Assembly (NCBI GenBank): GCA_026692885.1 | Contig: JAPLNJ010000165.1 | Location: 1 to 10,346, forward strand | Direction of reading: 5' to 3' | DNA length: 10,346 bases | DNA from: Planctomycetota bacterium | Lineage (GTDB): Bacteria; Planctomycetota; Planctomycetia; Pirellulales; Pirellulaceae | Shown here: piece after piece, positions 1 through 8,171 of the stretch | How the letters are laid out: the number at the start of each line of letters is the position of its first letter | Position numbering within the stretch: position 1 is the first letter of the stretch | Notes under the pieces: generated by a model | The model's database searches: none | Told to the model about the DNA's origin: nothing | The model's input: only the letters and a program-made list of their open reading frames with translations | Translations under genes and position numbers: made by a program

Positions 1-29
1 TGGGCTGATTTGTTGTGCCCCTTGGGGGC
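1..29 (+). repeat. Right end of a truncated nested-palindrome repeat
   Basis: This has the same sequence as the right edge of the complete repeats further on: TGGGCTGAT followed by a small hairpin GCCCC-TTG-GGGGC (17-29). The rest of the unit lies outside the window. Confidence 0.7.
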
Positions 30-57
30 ATGGGCCGTTTGTTGTCTCGGAGTTGTC

Positions 58-311
58 GCCCCGATAGGGGCAGCCACACATACAAGGGCAGAGCGGAGCG
101 GCGACAGCCGCATAGCGCCGCCCTGGGTTATGAGCGTAGTAACAACCCTAGCCCTGAAAGGGCGAAACAATGGTTAATCCGACGCACGGCCACCATCTTG
201 TTTCGCCCTTTCAGGGCTACCGTGTTGAATCGATACCGTACCCAGGGCGGCGCTTCGCGGCTGTCGCCGCTACGCTCTGCCCTGGGCTGATATGTTATGC
301 CCCTTTGGGGC
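58..311 (+). repeat. Nested-palindrome repeat, complete copy (R1)
   Basis: This 254-bp unit is symmetric on three levels. Outer hairpins are GCCCC-GATA-GGGGC (58-71) and GCCCC-TTT-GGGGC (299-311). Inside them are two long arms, about 81-130 and 239-290, that are nearly complementary; each carries a smaller GCGGC...GCCGC hairpin and ends in CCCTGGG/CCCAGGG. In the centre is a perfect 22-bp inverted repeat (149-170 with 198-219) around a 27-nt loop. It has no coding sense: several frames are open by chance and give Arg/Pro-rich peptides. From memory, similar sequences are scattered through planctomycete genomes. It may be a REP/BIME-like element or a non-autonomous mobile element. Confidence 0.85.
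149..219 (+). repeat. Perfect 22-bp inverted repeat, central hairpin of R1
   Basis: Arms 149-170 and 198-219 are exact reverse complements around a 27-nt loop. The same hairpin recurs at 8236-8319 with a paired base change and a different loop. It is missing from the tandem copy at 419-623. Confidence 0.9.
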
Positions 312-318
312 GGAAGAG

Positions 319-390
319 TACCCAGGGCGACGATTCGCGGTTATCGCGGAACGCTCTCTCCTGGGCTGATATGTTGTGCCCCTTTGGGGC
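319..390 (+). repeat. Half-unit of the repeat family (R2)
   Basis: This is only the right half of the full unit: the CCCAGGG...CCTGGGCTGAT arm and the closing GCCCC-TTT-GGGGC hairpin (378-390). It follows R1 after the linker GGAAGAG and is part of the 361-bp duplicated block. Confidence 0.8.
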
Positions 391-418
391 AAGGGCCGTT
401 TGATGTCTCGTAGTTTTC

Positions 419-623
419 GCCCCGATAGGGGCAGCCACAAATACAAGGGCAGAGCGGAGCGGCGACAGCCGCATAGCGCCGCCCTGGGTTATGAGCGTAG
501 TAACAACCCTAGCCCTGCCCTTTCAGGGCTACCGTGTTGAATCGAAACCGTACCCAGGGCGGCGCTTCGCGGCTGTCGCCGCTCCGCTTTGCCCTGGGCT
601 GATATGTTGTGCCCCGTTGGGGC
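419..623 (+). repeat. Nested-palindrome repeat, central hairpin deleted (R3)
   Basis: Tandem copy of R1 displaced by 361 bp. Outer hairpins are at 419-432 and 611-623; the long arms are at about 442-491 and 551-602. It matches R1 closely except that the 49 bases equal to 157-205 of R1 are absent, so the left arm and loop of the central hairpin are gone and only its right arm remains (518-531). The size difference, 254 against 205 bp, is fully explained by this deletion. Confidence 0.85.
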
Positions 624-630
624 GGAAGAG

Positions 631-701
631 TACCCAGGGCGTCGCTTCGCGGCTGTCGCCGGCACGCTCTGCTGGGCTGATATGTTGTGCCCCTTTGGGG
701 C
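631..701 (+). repeat. Half-unit of the repeat family (R4)
   Basis: Tandem counterpart of R2: right arm plus closing hairpin (689-701). A further fragment, TACCCAGGGTGG at 709-720, then ends the array about 30 bp before the ribosome-binding site of the GspK-like gene. No separate promoter can be recognised between the array and that gene. Confidence 0.8.
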
Positions 702-751
702 GGAAGAGTACCCAGGGTGGCTGGAAGTGGTGACACGCACATCACGTTGAG

Positions 752-758
752 TGAGGAG
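752..758 (+). promoter_or_regulatory. Ribosome binding site of the GspK-like gene
   Basis: TGAGGAG lies 7 nt before ATG 766 and decides that start over GTG 751. The same core at the same spacing precedes the next gene at 5895. Confidence 0.8.
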
Positions 759-765
759 CAAGAAT

Positions 766-3700
766 ATGATTCTGCAGAGCAAGAGCAAATCCCGACGCGG
801 GATCGTGATCCTGATCGTGCTCAGCTTGTTGGTGCTGTTCATCGTACTGGCCGTGACCTTCGCCATCGTGGCCGGCCAGTATCGCCGCGCCGCGGAGGCT
901 CAGGCGAAGCAGGAATTGCTGGGTGGCGAGGAAAAAAGACATCTCGACATGGCGCTCTACCAGCTGATTCGGGATCCCAACGACAAAGCGGCCTCGTCGC
1001 TGTGGGGGCACGGCCTGTTGCGCGATATCTATGGAGCTGATTTTGAGGCAGGATCGGTGGTGGACGCCAAAGTTCCGATCGACGCTACGGGCACCAAGAT
1101 CAATAGTCAAGTTCTCGTGCTGACGCTGTCTGCGGACTTGAAGCACCAGGAGGAGGGGTATTATGGTGGTCGCGTGTTTACTATGCTCGACGGGGACGCC
1201 GCTGGGCATAGCGTCCGAATTCTCTACAGCCTCAAAGACAATAGCACCCCCAAACTGCAGCAACTGGTCGTGGAGATGCCCACGGTTGACTCGCCAGCCC
1301 TGTTTGGTAACCTGACCAACACCACGGGCACTCCCAACGCCAGTACCGTGCTTTCCAAGCATCGCTTTCTAATCAATGGTGGGGCGTTCAATGGCACGGG
1401 TTACGGCTACGACGCCGCCACAAAGAACCTGTCGCAGGATGCACTCAAGCCGAACTTCCCATACTCCCTCACGAGTTCCCCGAAGACTCTCCCGGCAGGC
1501 GGAGCAAACGAACCGTACGACGTGGCTGACTTCCGAGACATGTTCTTGGCGATGGTCCCGCCCAATGTCAGCGACAGCCAACAAATCATCCCGTCTTTCC
1601 ATCGGCCCGAACTGATCAACTACTGGGCCAATAATGGCGCCCAGGGAGGCGGTACTACCAGCGCGGACCTACTGCGCAAGATCACGCTGCGCCCGCTGCC
1701 GCTGAAAGATCAGCATCCCAATTTTACCGGCAGCAACCCTGCCGCTGGTTTCAACGCGCCGGTAGATCCTGCCAACAATCCGGCTCTGCTCGTCCTGCTT
1801 AACGCCCTAGTCAACGGTCCGTGGGACGTCGACAACGATAACGATGGCATCCCCGACAGCGTTTGGCTGGATCTCCAACTCCCCGTTGTGACGTCAAGTA
1901 ACGGATTGAAATACAAACCCCTGGTAGCAATTCTCTGCCGCGATCTGGACGGGTCACTGAATGTCAACGCGGCCGGACATCTGCTCCAACATGACAGCCA
2001 ATTTCAGCAGAAGACATCTTCCCAAGCCCTCGCGGGGGCCGTTACTCAGGCGTCCTTGCCGCGCGGCCGCGGCCAAGGCCCGCCCGAGATCAACCTGTCG
2101 CGAGTTTTCGATCGGGCCACCGCTCAAAAGTATTATGCGAAGTTGATGACGAACCGCTATCGCTCTTTTTCGGATCCGCTGGACTTCCATCCCGGCCTCC
2201 GATCGACAACGAACAACAATGTGGTGACGGATGACAAGTTGATTTTGCTCAAGGAAATGGGACTCCCGTACAAATACGGGCAGTTGGCCAACGACACTGA
2301 CTACGGGAGCTACAGCAACCCCAGCGCCTACGGCACCTACCCGGATTTCGTCGGCCGTGGCACGCTGGCCCTTGACTACCACGGAAATCCGCTGACGAGT
2401 TTCACCGGTGACGATGCGACCTTCACCATCGATACGACGAGTTACACGGTCAACGAGCGACGCGATTCCCCGTATCAAATGAATCTTGTCCAGCCTAACG
2501 GTCAGGACAGTCCGTACACGATTTACGAACTCGAGGCCCACCTTCGCCGCGGCGATGTCGATTCTTCCGTCCTCCCCACTCGCTTGTCTGCTCTCGCGTT
2601 GTCAGGCGCATCGATCACGACCCATAGCTTCGACGTACCTACCGGGAACCTGCCCGGCCCGAACGATCTTCGCGGCAGCGCAACAACGGCCAATTCGCAT
2701 GCCGCCCAACTGATGGCGAAGCGGTTGGCCGATCCGCCCAATAACATAACCAACCCTACCGTTGTCGAGGCTCAACTTCGGCTTATGCTCCCGTTCGAGT
2801 TTCTCCACGGCAAGAAAATGGACATCAACCGTGCCTGGGGAAATGGAAAAGACGACAGCACACTTGCCGACTACGTCGTCGATGACCTGAAAGAACTACT
2901 GACCACGGAGACCGTCTTCGATGATGCCAACCTGTCGACTAACGGGGTCTATCAGAACGACTATTCCGATCCCGCTTTAGTTGCGGCGGACGGTCGGCAG
3001 ATCTACGCTCGGCACCTATATTGCCTGATGATGCTGCTGATGGACAGCACCTACGTGCCGCCGTACGCCGAGTCCACTTTGACTCAAGCCGAGAAGCAGG
3101 AACTCCTGGCGCGTCGAGTCGCGCAATGGGCGGTGAACGTTGTCGATTTCCGCGACTCGGACGCGATCATGACGCGGTTTGTTTACGATGTTAATCCTTT
3201 TAACGGATGGGACACAACTGGATCGGATGGGCGGGTTGTCTGGGGTTGCGAATATCCGGAACTAATGATCACCGAGGCGACGGCCTTACACGACCGCCGC
3301 GTGCGGGATTTGGCCACCGACGATGGGAGCAACGACAAACGGATCAAGAACGGGTCCGCTCCTCCGGCGGTTGGGGACGACGATCTGGACCAGTTCCGAA
3401 TTCCGCTGGGCTCGTTGTTCGTCGAGCTGTATTGCCCTCGCAGCATCTTCAAAATGAAAGACACGAGCACTCCTCCTAATGATATCCCCGTCAACGCGGT
3501 TGTCCCCCGCGAACTCTACGCCATTTCCGGCAGTCAGGCCTACTTGGACCTCGGGCGAAGATCGCCTCGTACTAAGGTGCAGGTGGGCCCGTATACGAAG
3601 TATACGGGCTACCCGGTGTGGCGATTGGCGATCAGCGAGTCGCATCATGTGGCACCTAACCTTGCCAAGAGTCCCCTGAGTCGACAGCAGACTAACCCAG

Positions 3701-5823
3701 ATTCGACGACCTATCAGTCGGATAACATGGGAAAGATTGAGGGATTGGCTATCGAGCGATACGTTTGGTTCGCCTACTGCGATCCCGATAGTCTTCCTCA
3801 GCCGCCGGCGCTGCCAGCGTTCAATCCCGATCAGGTCTTTTGGAACCAGAATTCGAGCCAGTCAGTCTACCTGGCGCCAGGTGGCTACGCGGTGGTGGGC
3901 CCCCGGCCGGTGACTCCCGTAGGATCGCGTTCGGATCGGACGGCCGACTCGCCTCAGACGATCGAGATTAATGTCAACGCAAGTACCGTGACGGTCAATA
4001 GCACGGTAGGAGCGGGAACCCCCGTCAGTGCGCTGGGGATCATTGCGTCCGCGAAAGCCGCCGATCCCACGTGGCCTGCCACGGATCCGCGTGGCGCCAA
4101 CGTCTCCGAACCGCTTCCTCGATCCGGGAACTACTACGCCAAACCCACGTTCAAGTTGCCGTATTCCACGTATACCACCGAAAACGATGCATACGGTGAT
4201 CCAATTATTGGTGACACCACTTTTCCTGACAGACCGTTTGATAGCCAGGCGAATCACCCGCTCAAGGATGACAATCTGCTGGCCACCGCGACCACGCTGA
4301 ACTACAAGACGCTTTTCCTCCAACGATTGGCGGATCCCCTGCAACCCTACGACCCGGTGAACAATCCCTATATCACGGTAGATTGGTGCCCGATCGATCT
4401 CACGGTCTTCAATGGTGAGGACCGAGCGCCAAATGCTTTTCCTGGCCCTCCTTTTCCTCCGTTCGACCCAGACGATCCCACACAAGACGAGCAGGATGTC
4501 TCTGCGAAGACGAAGCTCAAGTTCATGACGCGCTACCGTGGCGATGTCAACGACAAGCAGAACCTGTGGAGGCAGATCACTACGGCGCCCATCAAGTCTG
4601 TGCCGAATCCGACGGCCCCCCAGGAACTGTACTTCAAGCACGACTTGACGAGTGCTTCCCTGGGGGTGCCGGCCAATACCCTTGGCTTTCTGAACACGTG
4701 CTACGGCGTTCCGCAGATTCCTCCGGCAGTCCCGCCTGAGTATCAGGGCTGTCCGCCGAAGCCGTTCCCGTGGCTGACCTGGAACAACCGGCCGTTTGTC
4801 AGTCCGCTGGAACTGCTGTTGGTGCCGTCCAGTTCTCCGGGCAAGCTTTTTAGCGATTACGGCCTGCGAAATTCCGTCCCCAATCCCTACCAGCCGACGG
4901 ATGTCTCTACGTATCAGGCTCCCTTCTCTCACTTGCTCAATTTCTTCAACTCCGACCTAAGCGGAATCAAGGGTGCGAATTTATATCGCATCTTGGATCT
5001 CTTGGAAGTTCCGTCCCCGTTCGTCGGAACCGAAAAGTGGTACAACCCGTCGTTCTTTCAGCCGTTCAACGACACGACCTACGATCCGTACTTCCGAACG
5101 TATCGTCCACCATTCAATAGTCTCTCACGATTCCGGGATCCAGGAAAGGTGAATATCAATACGATCTTTGACGACGAGGTCTGGAAAGCAATGGTGTTGG
5201 GGTTCCCGAATGGGGACTATGCGGGCACTCCGCCGACATCGTGGTGGGACATTTGGGCAAAGGTGAAGCAGAGCCGGCAAGGATACGCGCCGGCGGCCGT
5301 CAATACTACAGACTTGACCAAACCGCTGAACTTCAGCGCTAGCCTGAACAGTGACTATCCCACCCGATTTGCAGGTGTCTTTCAGCCAGCGTCGACGGCC
5401 GATCTGGGTGCGCTCGCGAATCTGCGGATGGAAGGTGTCCAGGCCACCTTGCTGAGATCCGAAACGACGAATCCTGCATCACCGCTACCACTGTTTGCGG
5501 TAGATGCCAGCAGCTACCCAGAAGTCTCGAAGGATCATCGAAACCAGGATCGAAATCCGTTCTTCTACTATCAGGGACTCGAAAGACTATGGAACCTTAC
5601 AACCACGCGTTCTAATGTCTTCGCTGTCTGGATGACACTGGGTTACTTCGAAGTCGACGCCCCTGGGCAACCGGGCCTGGGGCAGGAGATCGGGTCCGAC
5701 ACGGGCGAGGTGAAGCGGCACCGGTCGTTCTACATCATCGACCGGTCGATTCCGGTGGCTTTCGAGCCGGGCGAGAACCACAACGTCGATCGCTGCATCC
5801 TGCTGCGACGATATATCGAGTAG
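766..5823 (+). CDS. Giant GspK-like minor pseudopilin / surface protein (1685 aa)
   Basis: The start is ATG 766, preceded by TGAGGAG (752-758) with a 7-nt gap; an in-frame GTG at 751 would overlap that site and is less likely. The N-terminus is a type III (prepilin) signal: basic residues, then RRG with cleavage expected after G12, then a hydrophobic segment at about 13-37 (IVILIVLSLLVLF). Position +5 is Ile, not Glu, as is typical of GspK-type minor pseudopilins. Other visible marks are an acidic DxDNDNDG loop at residues 354-365 resembling a calcium-binding repeat, DLDGSLNVNA at 393-402, VDFRDSD at 793-799, and PGKVNINT at 1459-1466, which resembles the NxNT segment of GspK. The C-terminus (SFYIIDRSIPVAFEPG, then LLRRYIE) matches my memory of a large planctomycete family. 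GspK proteins are usually around 300 residues, so this one is about five times longer. Its role is inferred: a pseudopilus tip or envelope protein of a type II secretion-like system. It probably forms an operon with the gene at 5895. The reading frame is certain; the family assignment is moderate. Confidence 0.88.
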   Translation: MILQSKSKSRRGIVILIVLSLLVLFIVLAVTFAIVAGQYRRAAEAQAKQELLGGEEKRHLDMALYQLIRDPNDKAASSLWGHGLLRDIYGADFEAGSVVDAKVPIDATGTKINSQVLVLTLSADLKHQEEGYYGGRVFTMLDGDAAGHSVRILYSLKDNSTPKLQQLVVEMPTVDSPALFGNLTNTTGTPNASTVLSKHRFLINGGAFNGTGYGYDAATKNLSQDALKPNFPYSLTSSPKTLPAGGANEPYDVADFRDMFLAMVPPNVSDSQQIIPSFHRPELINYWANNGAQGGGTTSADLLRKITLRPLPLKDQHPNFTGSNPAAGFNAPVDPANNPALLVLLNALVNGPWDVDNDNDGIPDSVWLDLQLPVVTSSNGLKYKPLVAILCRDLDGSLNVNAAGHLLQHDSQFQQKTSSQALAGAVTQASLPRGRGQGPPEINLSRVFDRATAQKYYAKLMTNRYRSFSDPLDFHPGLRSTTNNNVVTDDKLILLKEMGLPYKYGQLANDTDYGSYSNPSAYGTYPDFVGRGTLALDYHGNPLTSFTGDDATFTIDTTSYTVNERRDSPYQMNLVQPNGQDSPYTIYELEAHLRRGDVDSSVLPTRLSALALSGASITTHSFDVPTGNLPGPNDLRGSATTANSHAAQLMAKRLADPPNNITNPTVVEAQLRLMLPFEFLHGKKMDINRAWGNGKDDSTLADYVVDDLKELLTTETVFDDANLSTNGVYQNDYSDPALVAADGRQIYARHLYCLMMLLMDSTYVPPYAESTLTQAEKQELLARRVAQWAVNVVDFRDSDAIMTRFVYDVNPFNGWDTTGSDGRVVWGCEYPELMITEATALHDRRVRDLATDDGSNDKRIKNGSAPPAVGDDDLDQFRIPLGSLFVELYCPRSIFKMKDTSTPPNDIPVNAVVPRELYAISGSQAYLDLGRRSPRTKVQVGPYTKYTGYPVWRLAISESHHVAPNLAKSPLSRQQTNPDSTTYQSDNMGKIEGLAIERYVWFAYCDPDSLPQPPALPAFNPDQVFWNQNSSQSVYLAPGGYAVVGPRPVTPVGSRSDRTADSPQTIEINVNASTVTVNSTVGAGTPVSALGIIASAKAADPTWPATDPRGANVSEPLPRSGNYYAKPTFKLPYSTYTTENDAYGDPIIGDTTFPDRPFDSQANHPLKDDNLLATATTLNYKTLFLQRLADPLQPYDPVNNPYITVDWCPIDLTVFNGEDRAPNAFPGPPFPPFDPDDPTQDEQDVSAKTKLKFMTRYRGDVNDKQNLWRQITTAPIKSVPNPTAPQELYFKHDLTSASLGVPANTLGFLNTCYGVPQIPPAVPPEYQGCPPKPFPWLTWNNRPFVSPLELLLVPSSSPGKLFSDYGLRNSVPNPYQPTDVSTYQAPFSHLLNFFNSDLSGIKGANLYRILDLLEVPSPFVGTEKWYNPSFFQPFNDTTYDPYFRTYRPPFNSLSRFRDPGKVNINTIFDDEVWKAMVLGFPNGDYAGTPPTSWWDIWAKVKQSRQGYAPAAVNTTDLTKPLNFSASLNSDYPTRFAGVFQPASTADLGALANLRMEGVQATLLRSETTNPASPLPLFAVDASSYPEVSKDHRNQDRNPFFYYQGLERLWNLTTTRSNVFAVWMTLGYFEVDAPGQPGLGQEIGSDTGEVKRHRSFYIIDRSIPVAFEPGENHNVDRCILLRRYIE

Positions 5824-5881
5824 GAGCCCTGCCGGTCGCCGTCGAGTTTGTTTGCTTCGCACGTTCTCGGGATGGAAGTTT

Positions 5882-5889
5882 GAGGAGAG
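5882..5889 (+). promoter_or_regulatory. Ribosome binding site before ATG 5895
   Basis: GAGGAGAG, with its AGGAG core 7 nt before ATG 5895, has the same geometry as the upstream gene. It supports ATG 5895 rather than TTG 5880 as the original start of the pseudopilin gene, although about 600 bp separate it from the prepilin motif. Confidence 0.75.
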
Positions 5890-5894
5890 ACAGC

Positions 5895-7901
5895 ATGTCA
5901 TCTCGATTGTCTGCCAGTTACAGACCTTGGCTCTCGGGAGCTGGCACCCAAGGGTTGTTCCGGGGCTTGCCGAGCAGGTGGAATACGTACACTAGCCCGA
6001 CGCGCGAGCGAGGGTGGCAACGACGCTACCCTGCCACAAGGCATGGAATCCGGCTCGTCGCGACACCTTCGGCGCAACCACGCTCGCTGGCGAGTTTCGA
6101 AGTTGCGCATTCCGCGGTGTTTGTACGCCAACGGCGTTGTGTCTCACAGCCCAGGGTTGCGCAGCTACCCTGGGTTCGGTCGCCGGTGTTCCCTCCTCTA
6201 CCCCAACGGGGTTATGTCACCGTAGGGCCACCGCGCGACGGAACCCCGTTGGGGTACGGGTGGAACGCACTCGCCACCGCGTCCCAGGGTAGCCGCTGCG
6301 CGGCAACCCTGGGCTATCAGACACAACCGCTTCGCGGTACTCCATCGCGCAGCACGCCAGAATGCGCAGCGTCAAGACTGGCGAGTGGAGCTAGTGCAGA
6401 TCAGGCTTTCCCCGAATCATCCGCGGAACCGTTTGGTGCTGGGCTTAGGCCGAGATTGTTCCCCCAAGACTGCCGGCGCCTACGGCGGGGCGGCTTCACG
6501 CTGGTCGAAATGTTGGTCGCGATGACCGTCACCTTGATCCTGATTTTCGCGATATCGCAAACCTTTGCCGTGATCGGGGCCAGGGTGGCGGAAGGCCGAG
6601 CCACCATCGAGATGGCGGGCAGCCTGCGGGCTGTCGCCAATCGGTTACAGGCTGATCTCGATAGTCTGACATGTCCGGTGCGCCCGTGGATCGACAGCGC
6701 TTCGGGTCTGGGGTATTTCGAATACCTGGAAGGAGCACTCAATGACACGAGCGCCGGCGCAGCCAACACCGTTCTGGGCGACGTGGACGACATGCTCATG
6801 TTCACCGCGCGCAGCACCGACACTCCGTTTGTGGGACGAATCGAAAAGAGCGTCCTGACCGGTATCTTAACCGACAAGGGAAAATACGAGGCCACGACAT
6901 CAACCGTCGCGGAAATCGCGTGGTGGATGGAGTTGAACGATCAGAACAACAACGGCATCTGGGACAATGACGAATGGTTCACGCTGCACCGGCGAGTCCT
7001 CTTGGTCCTGCCGAATCTCACGTCGAATATCCAGAACTACTCGTCCGCCACATCCTTGCAGGATTTCCTAAACAACAACGACATCTCCGTGCACCTGGAC
7101 ACGCCTACGAATCCAAACACTCTCATCGCGAATTCGCTCGGTCATCTGACGATTCGTGCCAATCGATTTGCCCATGAGGCTGTCACTCAAATCCCGTCCA
7201 CTGTGCGTTACGGTTTTCCGCATCTCGTTAGTCGGAGTTCGTTCGGGGCGAATCTGAAGCTCCTAGATCCCCGCTACGTGCAAAGCAGCACGACGGTCGG
7301 CACAGATGTGATCTTGTCCCAGGTGTTGGCCTTCGATGTGAAAGCCTTCGATCCCACGGCCGAGCTCCGCACCAACAGCGGCGAAGGTGTGATCCCTGGC
7401 GATCCGGGATGGCTCTTGGGAACCTCGCTCAATCCCAAGGCGTTAGGGGCCTTTGTCGATCTCAACTATTGGCAGTCGTGGACGGGCACCACCTCGGACT
7501 CCACGTTCTCCGGTCCCCCTCAAGTTCGTTCGCAGCTGTCCCAACTCACCCTAAAAGGTATCCCTGATACCTTTTCGGCAATCGTGGCCACGTACGACAC
7601 CTGGGCGTTCGACTACGAACGGGATGGCATCGATCAGGACGGCTATATCACCACATCCGATCCGCTCCGAGACTCCTCTCAAGACGGATACTTTGACGCG
7701 AACAATGCTAACCTCATCGACGAGGGAACGGATGGGTTGGACAACGATGGCAAAAACGGTGTGGACGACATTGGCGAGCGTGAAACCTCGCCTCCCTATC
7801 CATTCCCGCTGCGCGGGATCCAGGTCAAGATCCGCGTCTACGAGCCGGACACGCGGCAGATCCGTCAGATGACGGTGGTCGCCGACTTCACTCCCGAGTG
7901 A
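5895..7901 (+). CDS. GspJ/PulG-like pseudopilin with repeat-derived N-terminal extension
   Basis: Read from ATG 5895 the product is 668 residues. The prepilin motif GGFTLVEMLVAMTV begins at residue 199. Cleavage is expected after G200, with F+1 and the conserved E+5 (E205), followed by a hydrophobic helix to about residue 228. The mature part would be 468 residues. Its C-terminus has acidic, Gly/Asn-rich loops (DGIDQDG at 577, DEGTDGLDNDGKNG at 609) that could bind calcium, then ETSPPYPFPLRGIQVKIRVYEP, a sequence I recognise from planctomycete pseudopilins. The first 200 residues do not look like protein: they are Arg/Pro-rich and lie over a nested palindromic repeat (6136-6327) and a second repeat motif (5990-6014). 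Normal prepilin leaders have about 5-30 residues. An in-frame TTG at 6456 would give a 15-residue leader, but only a weak AGG precedes it. The gene follows its GspK-like neighbour after 71 bp. The pseudopilin identity is firm; the start is not. Confidence 0.87.
   Translation: MSSRLSASYRPWLSGAGTQGLFRGLPSRWNTYTSPTRERGWQRRYPATRHGIRLVATPSAQPRSLASFEVAHSAVFVRQRRCVSQPRVAQLPWVRSPVFPPLPQRGYVTVGPPRDGTPLGYGWNALATASQGSRCAATLGYQTQPLRGTPSRSTPECAASRLASGASADQAFPESSAEPFGAGLRPRLFPQDCRRLRRGGFTLVEMLVAMTVTLILIFAISQTFAVIGARVAEGRATIEMAGSLRAVANRLQADLDSLTCPVRPWIDSASGLGYFEYLEGALNDTSAGAANTVLGDVDDMLMFTARSTDTPFVGRIEKSVLTGILTDKGKYEATTSTVAEIAWWMELNDQNNNGIWDNDEWFTLHRRVLLVLPNLTSNIQNYSSATSLQDFLNNNDISVHLDTPTNPNTLIANSLGHLTIRANRFAHEAVTQIPSTVRYGFPHLVSRSSFGANLKLLDPRYVQSSTTVGTDVILSQVLAFDVKAFDPTAELRTNSGEGVIPGDPGWLLGTSLNPKALGAFVDLNYWQSWTGTTSDSTFSGPPQVRSQLSQLTLKGIPDTFSAIVATYDTWAFDYERDGIDQDGYITTSDPLRDSSQDGYFDANNANLIDEGTDGLDNDGKNGVDDIGERETSPPYPFPLRGIQVKIRVYEPDTRQIRQMTVVADFTPE
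5990..6014 (+). repeat. Interspersed repeat motif read as SPTRERG
   Basis: CACTAGCCCGACGCGCGAG and the following CGAGGG translate as TSPTRERG in the pseudopilin frame and as SLARRAS on the other strand. I recall both peptides as common artefacts of a planctomycete interspersed repeat. Here it sits inside the apparent N-terminal extension of the gene at 5895. Confidence 0.5.
6136..6327 (+). repeat. Second-family nested palindrome inside the pseudopilin gene
   Basis: The outer arms, 6136-6174 and 6283-6327, are near-complementary (GTTGTGTCT...CAGCCCAGGGTTG against CAACCCTGGGCT...AGACACAAC). Each contains its own CCCAGGG/CCCTGGG hairpin. The inner arms, 6199-6213 and 6242-6256, are a perfect 15-bp inverted repeat. 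Small hairpins flank the outside: CGCC-AAC-GGCG (6125-6135) and ACCGC-TTC-GCGGT (6326-6338). The order is the same as in R1 although the sequence differs. The element is traversed by the open frame of the gene without a stop. Confidence 0.82.
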
Positions 7902-8095
7902 TTGGCGATGTCGGGGGATGTTGTCACGCGAGCCTTGATCGTAACGTTGCCCATAGCTGTCAGTGACAACTTCCTGAGTCTTGGTATTTGCCGCGTAGTA
8001 ACGCCCACGAAATAACTTCCTCGTTTGTTCTGGGGGTGTCGCGAATACCGGCCGCAACTGGTGAATGCCCCCGGCTTGCCCTTCGTCGTTAACCA

Positions 8096-8171
8096 CAAGT
8101 TTTCGTTCTGATAGGGCCAGCCACATAACAGCTCAAGTTTTCGCCCCGATAGGGGCAGCCACATAACAGCC
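8096..8171 (+). repeat. 38-bp tandem duplication of a repeat edge
   Basis: 8096-8133 and 8134-8171 are diverged copies of one segment: CAAGTTTTCG, an outer hairpin, then CAGCCACATAACAGC. The second copy has an intact GCCCC-GATA-GGGGC hairpin and serves as the left edge of the full repeat R5. The first has a decayed hairpin. Confidence 0.75.

Noticed and set aside
1..720. CRISPR array
   Set aside because: Repeated units are long, unequal and internally palindromic, with no uniform short repeats and unique spacers, and no cas genes are present.
489..866. Minus-strand and plus-strand open frames over the repeats (also 15-290, 170-403, 491-733)
   Set aside because: They translate repeat sequence, repeat the same peptides within themselves, lack ribosome-binding sites, and one overlaps the start of the real gene.
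3862..4932. 356-residue minus-strand frame inside the GspK-like gene
   Set aside because: Arg-rich shadow of a GC-rich coding strand, with no recognisable domain; the opposite strand is a clear gene.
7920..7970. Terminator after the pseudopilin gene (GTTGTCAC...GTGACAAC)
   Set aside because: An 8-bp stem with a 35-nt loop and no T-run is too weak to call.
7902..8095. Decayed gene on the minus strand
   Set aside because: The frame is open but short, merges into repeats, and shows no motif or start signal I can defend.
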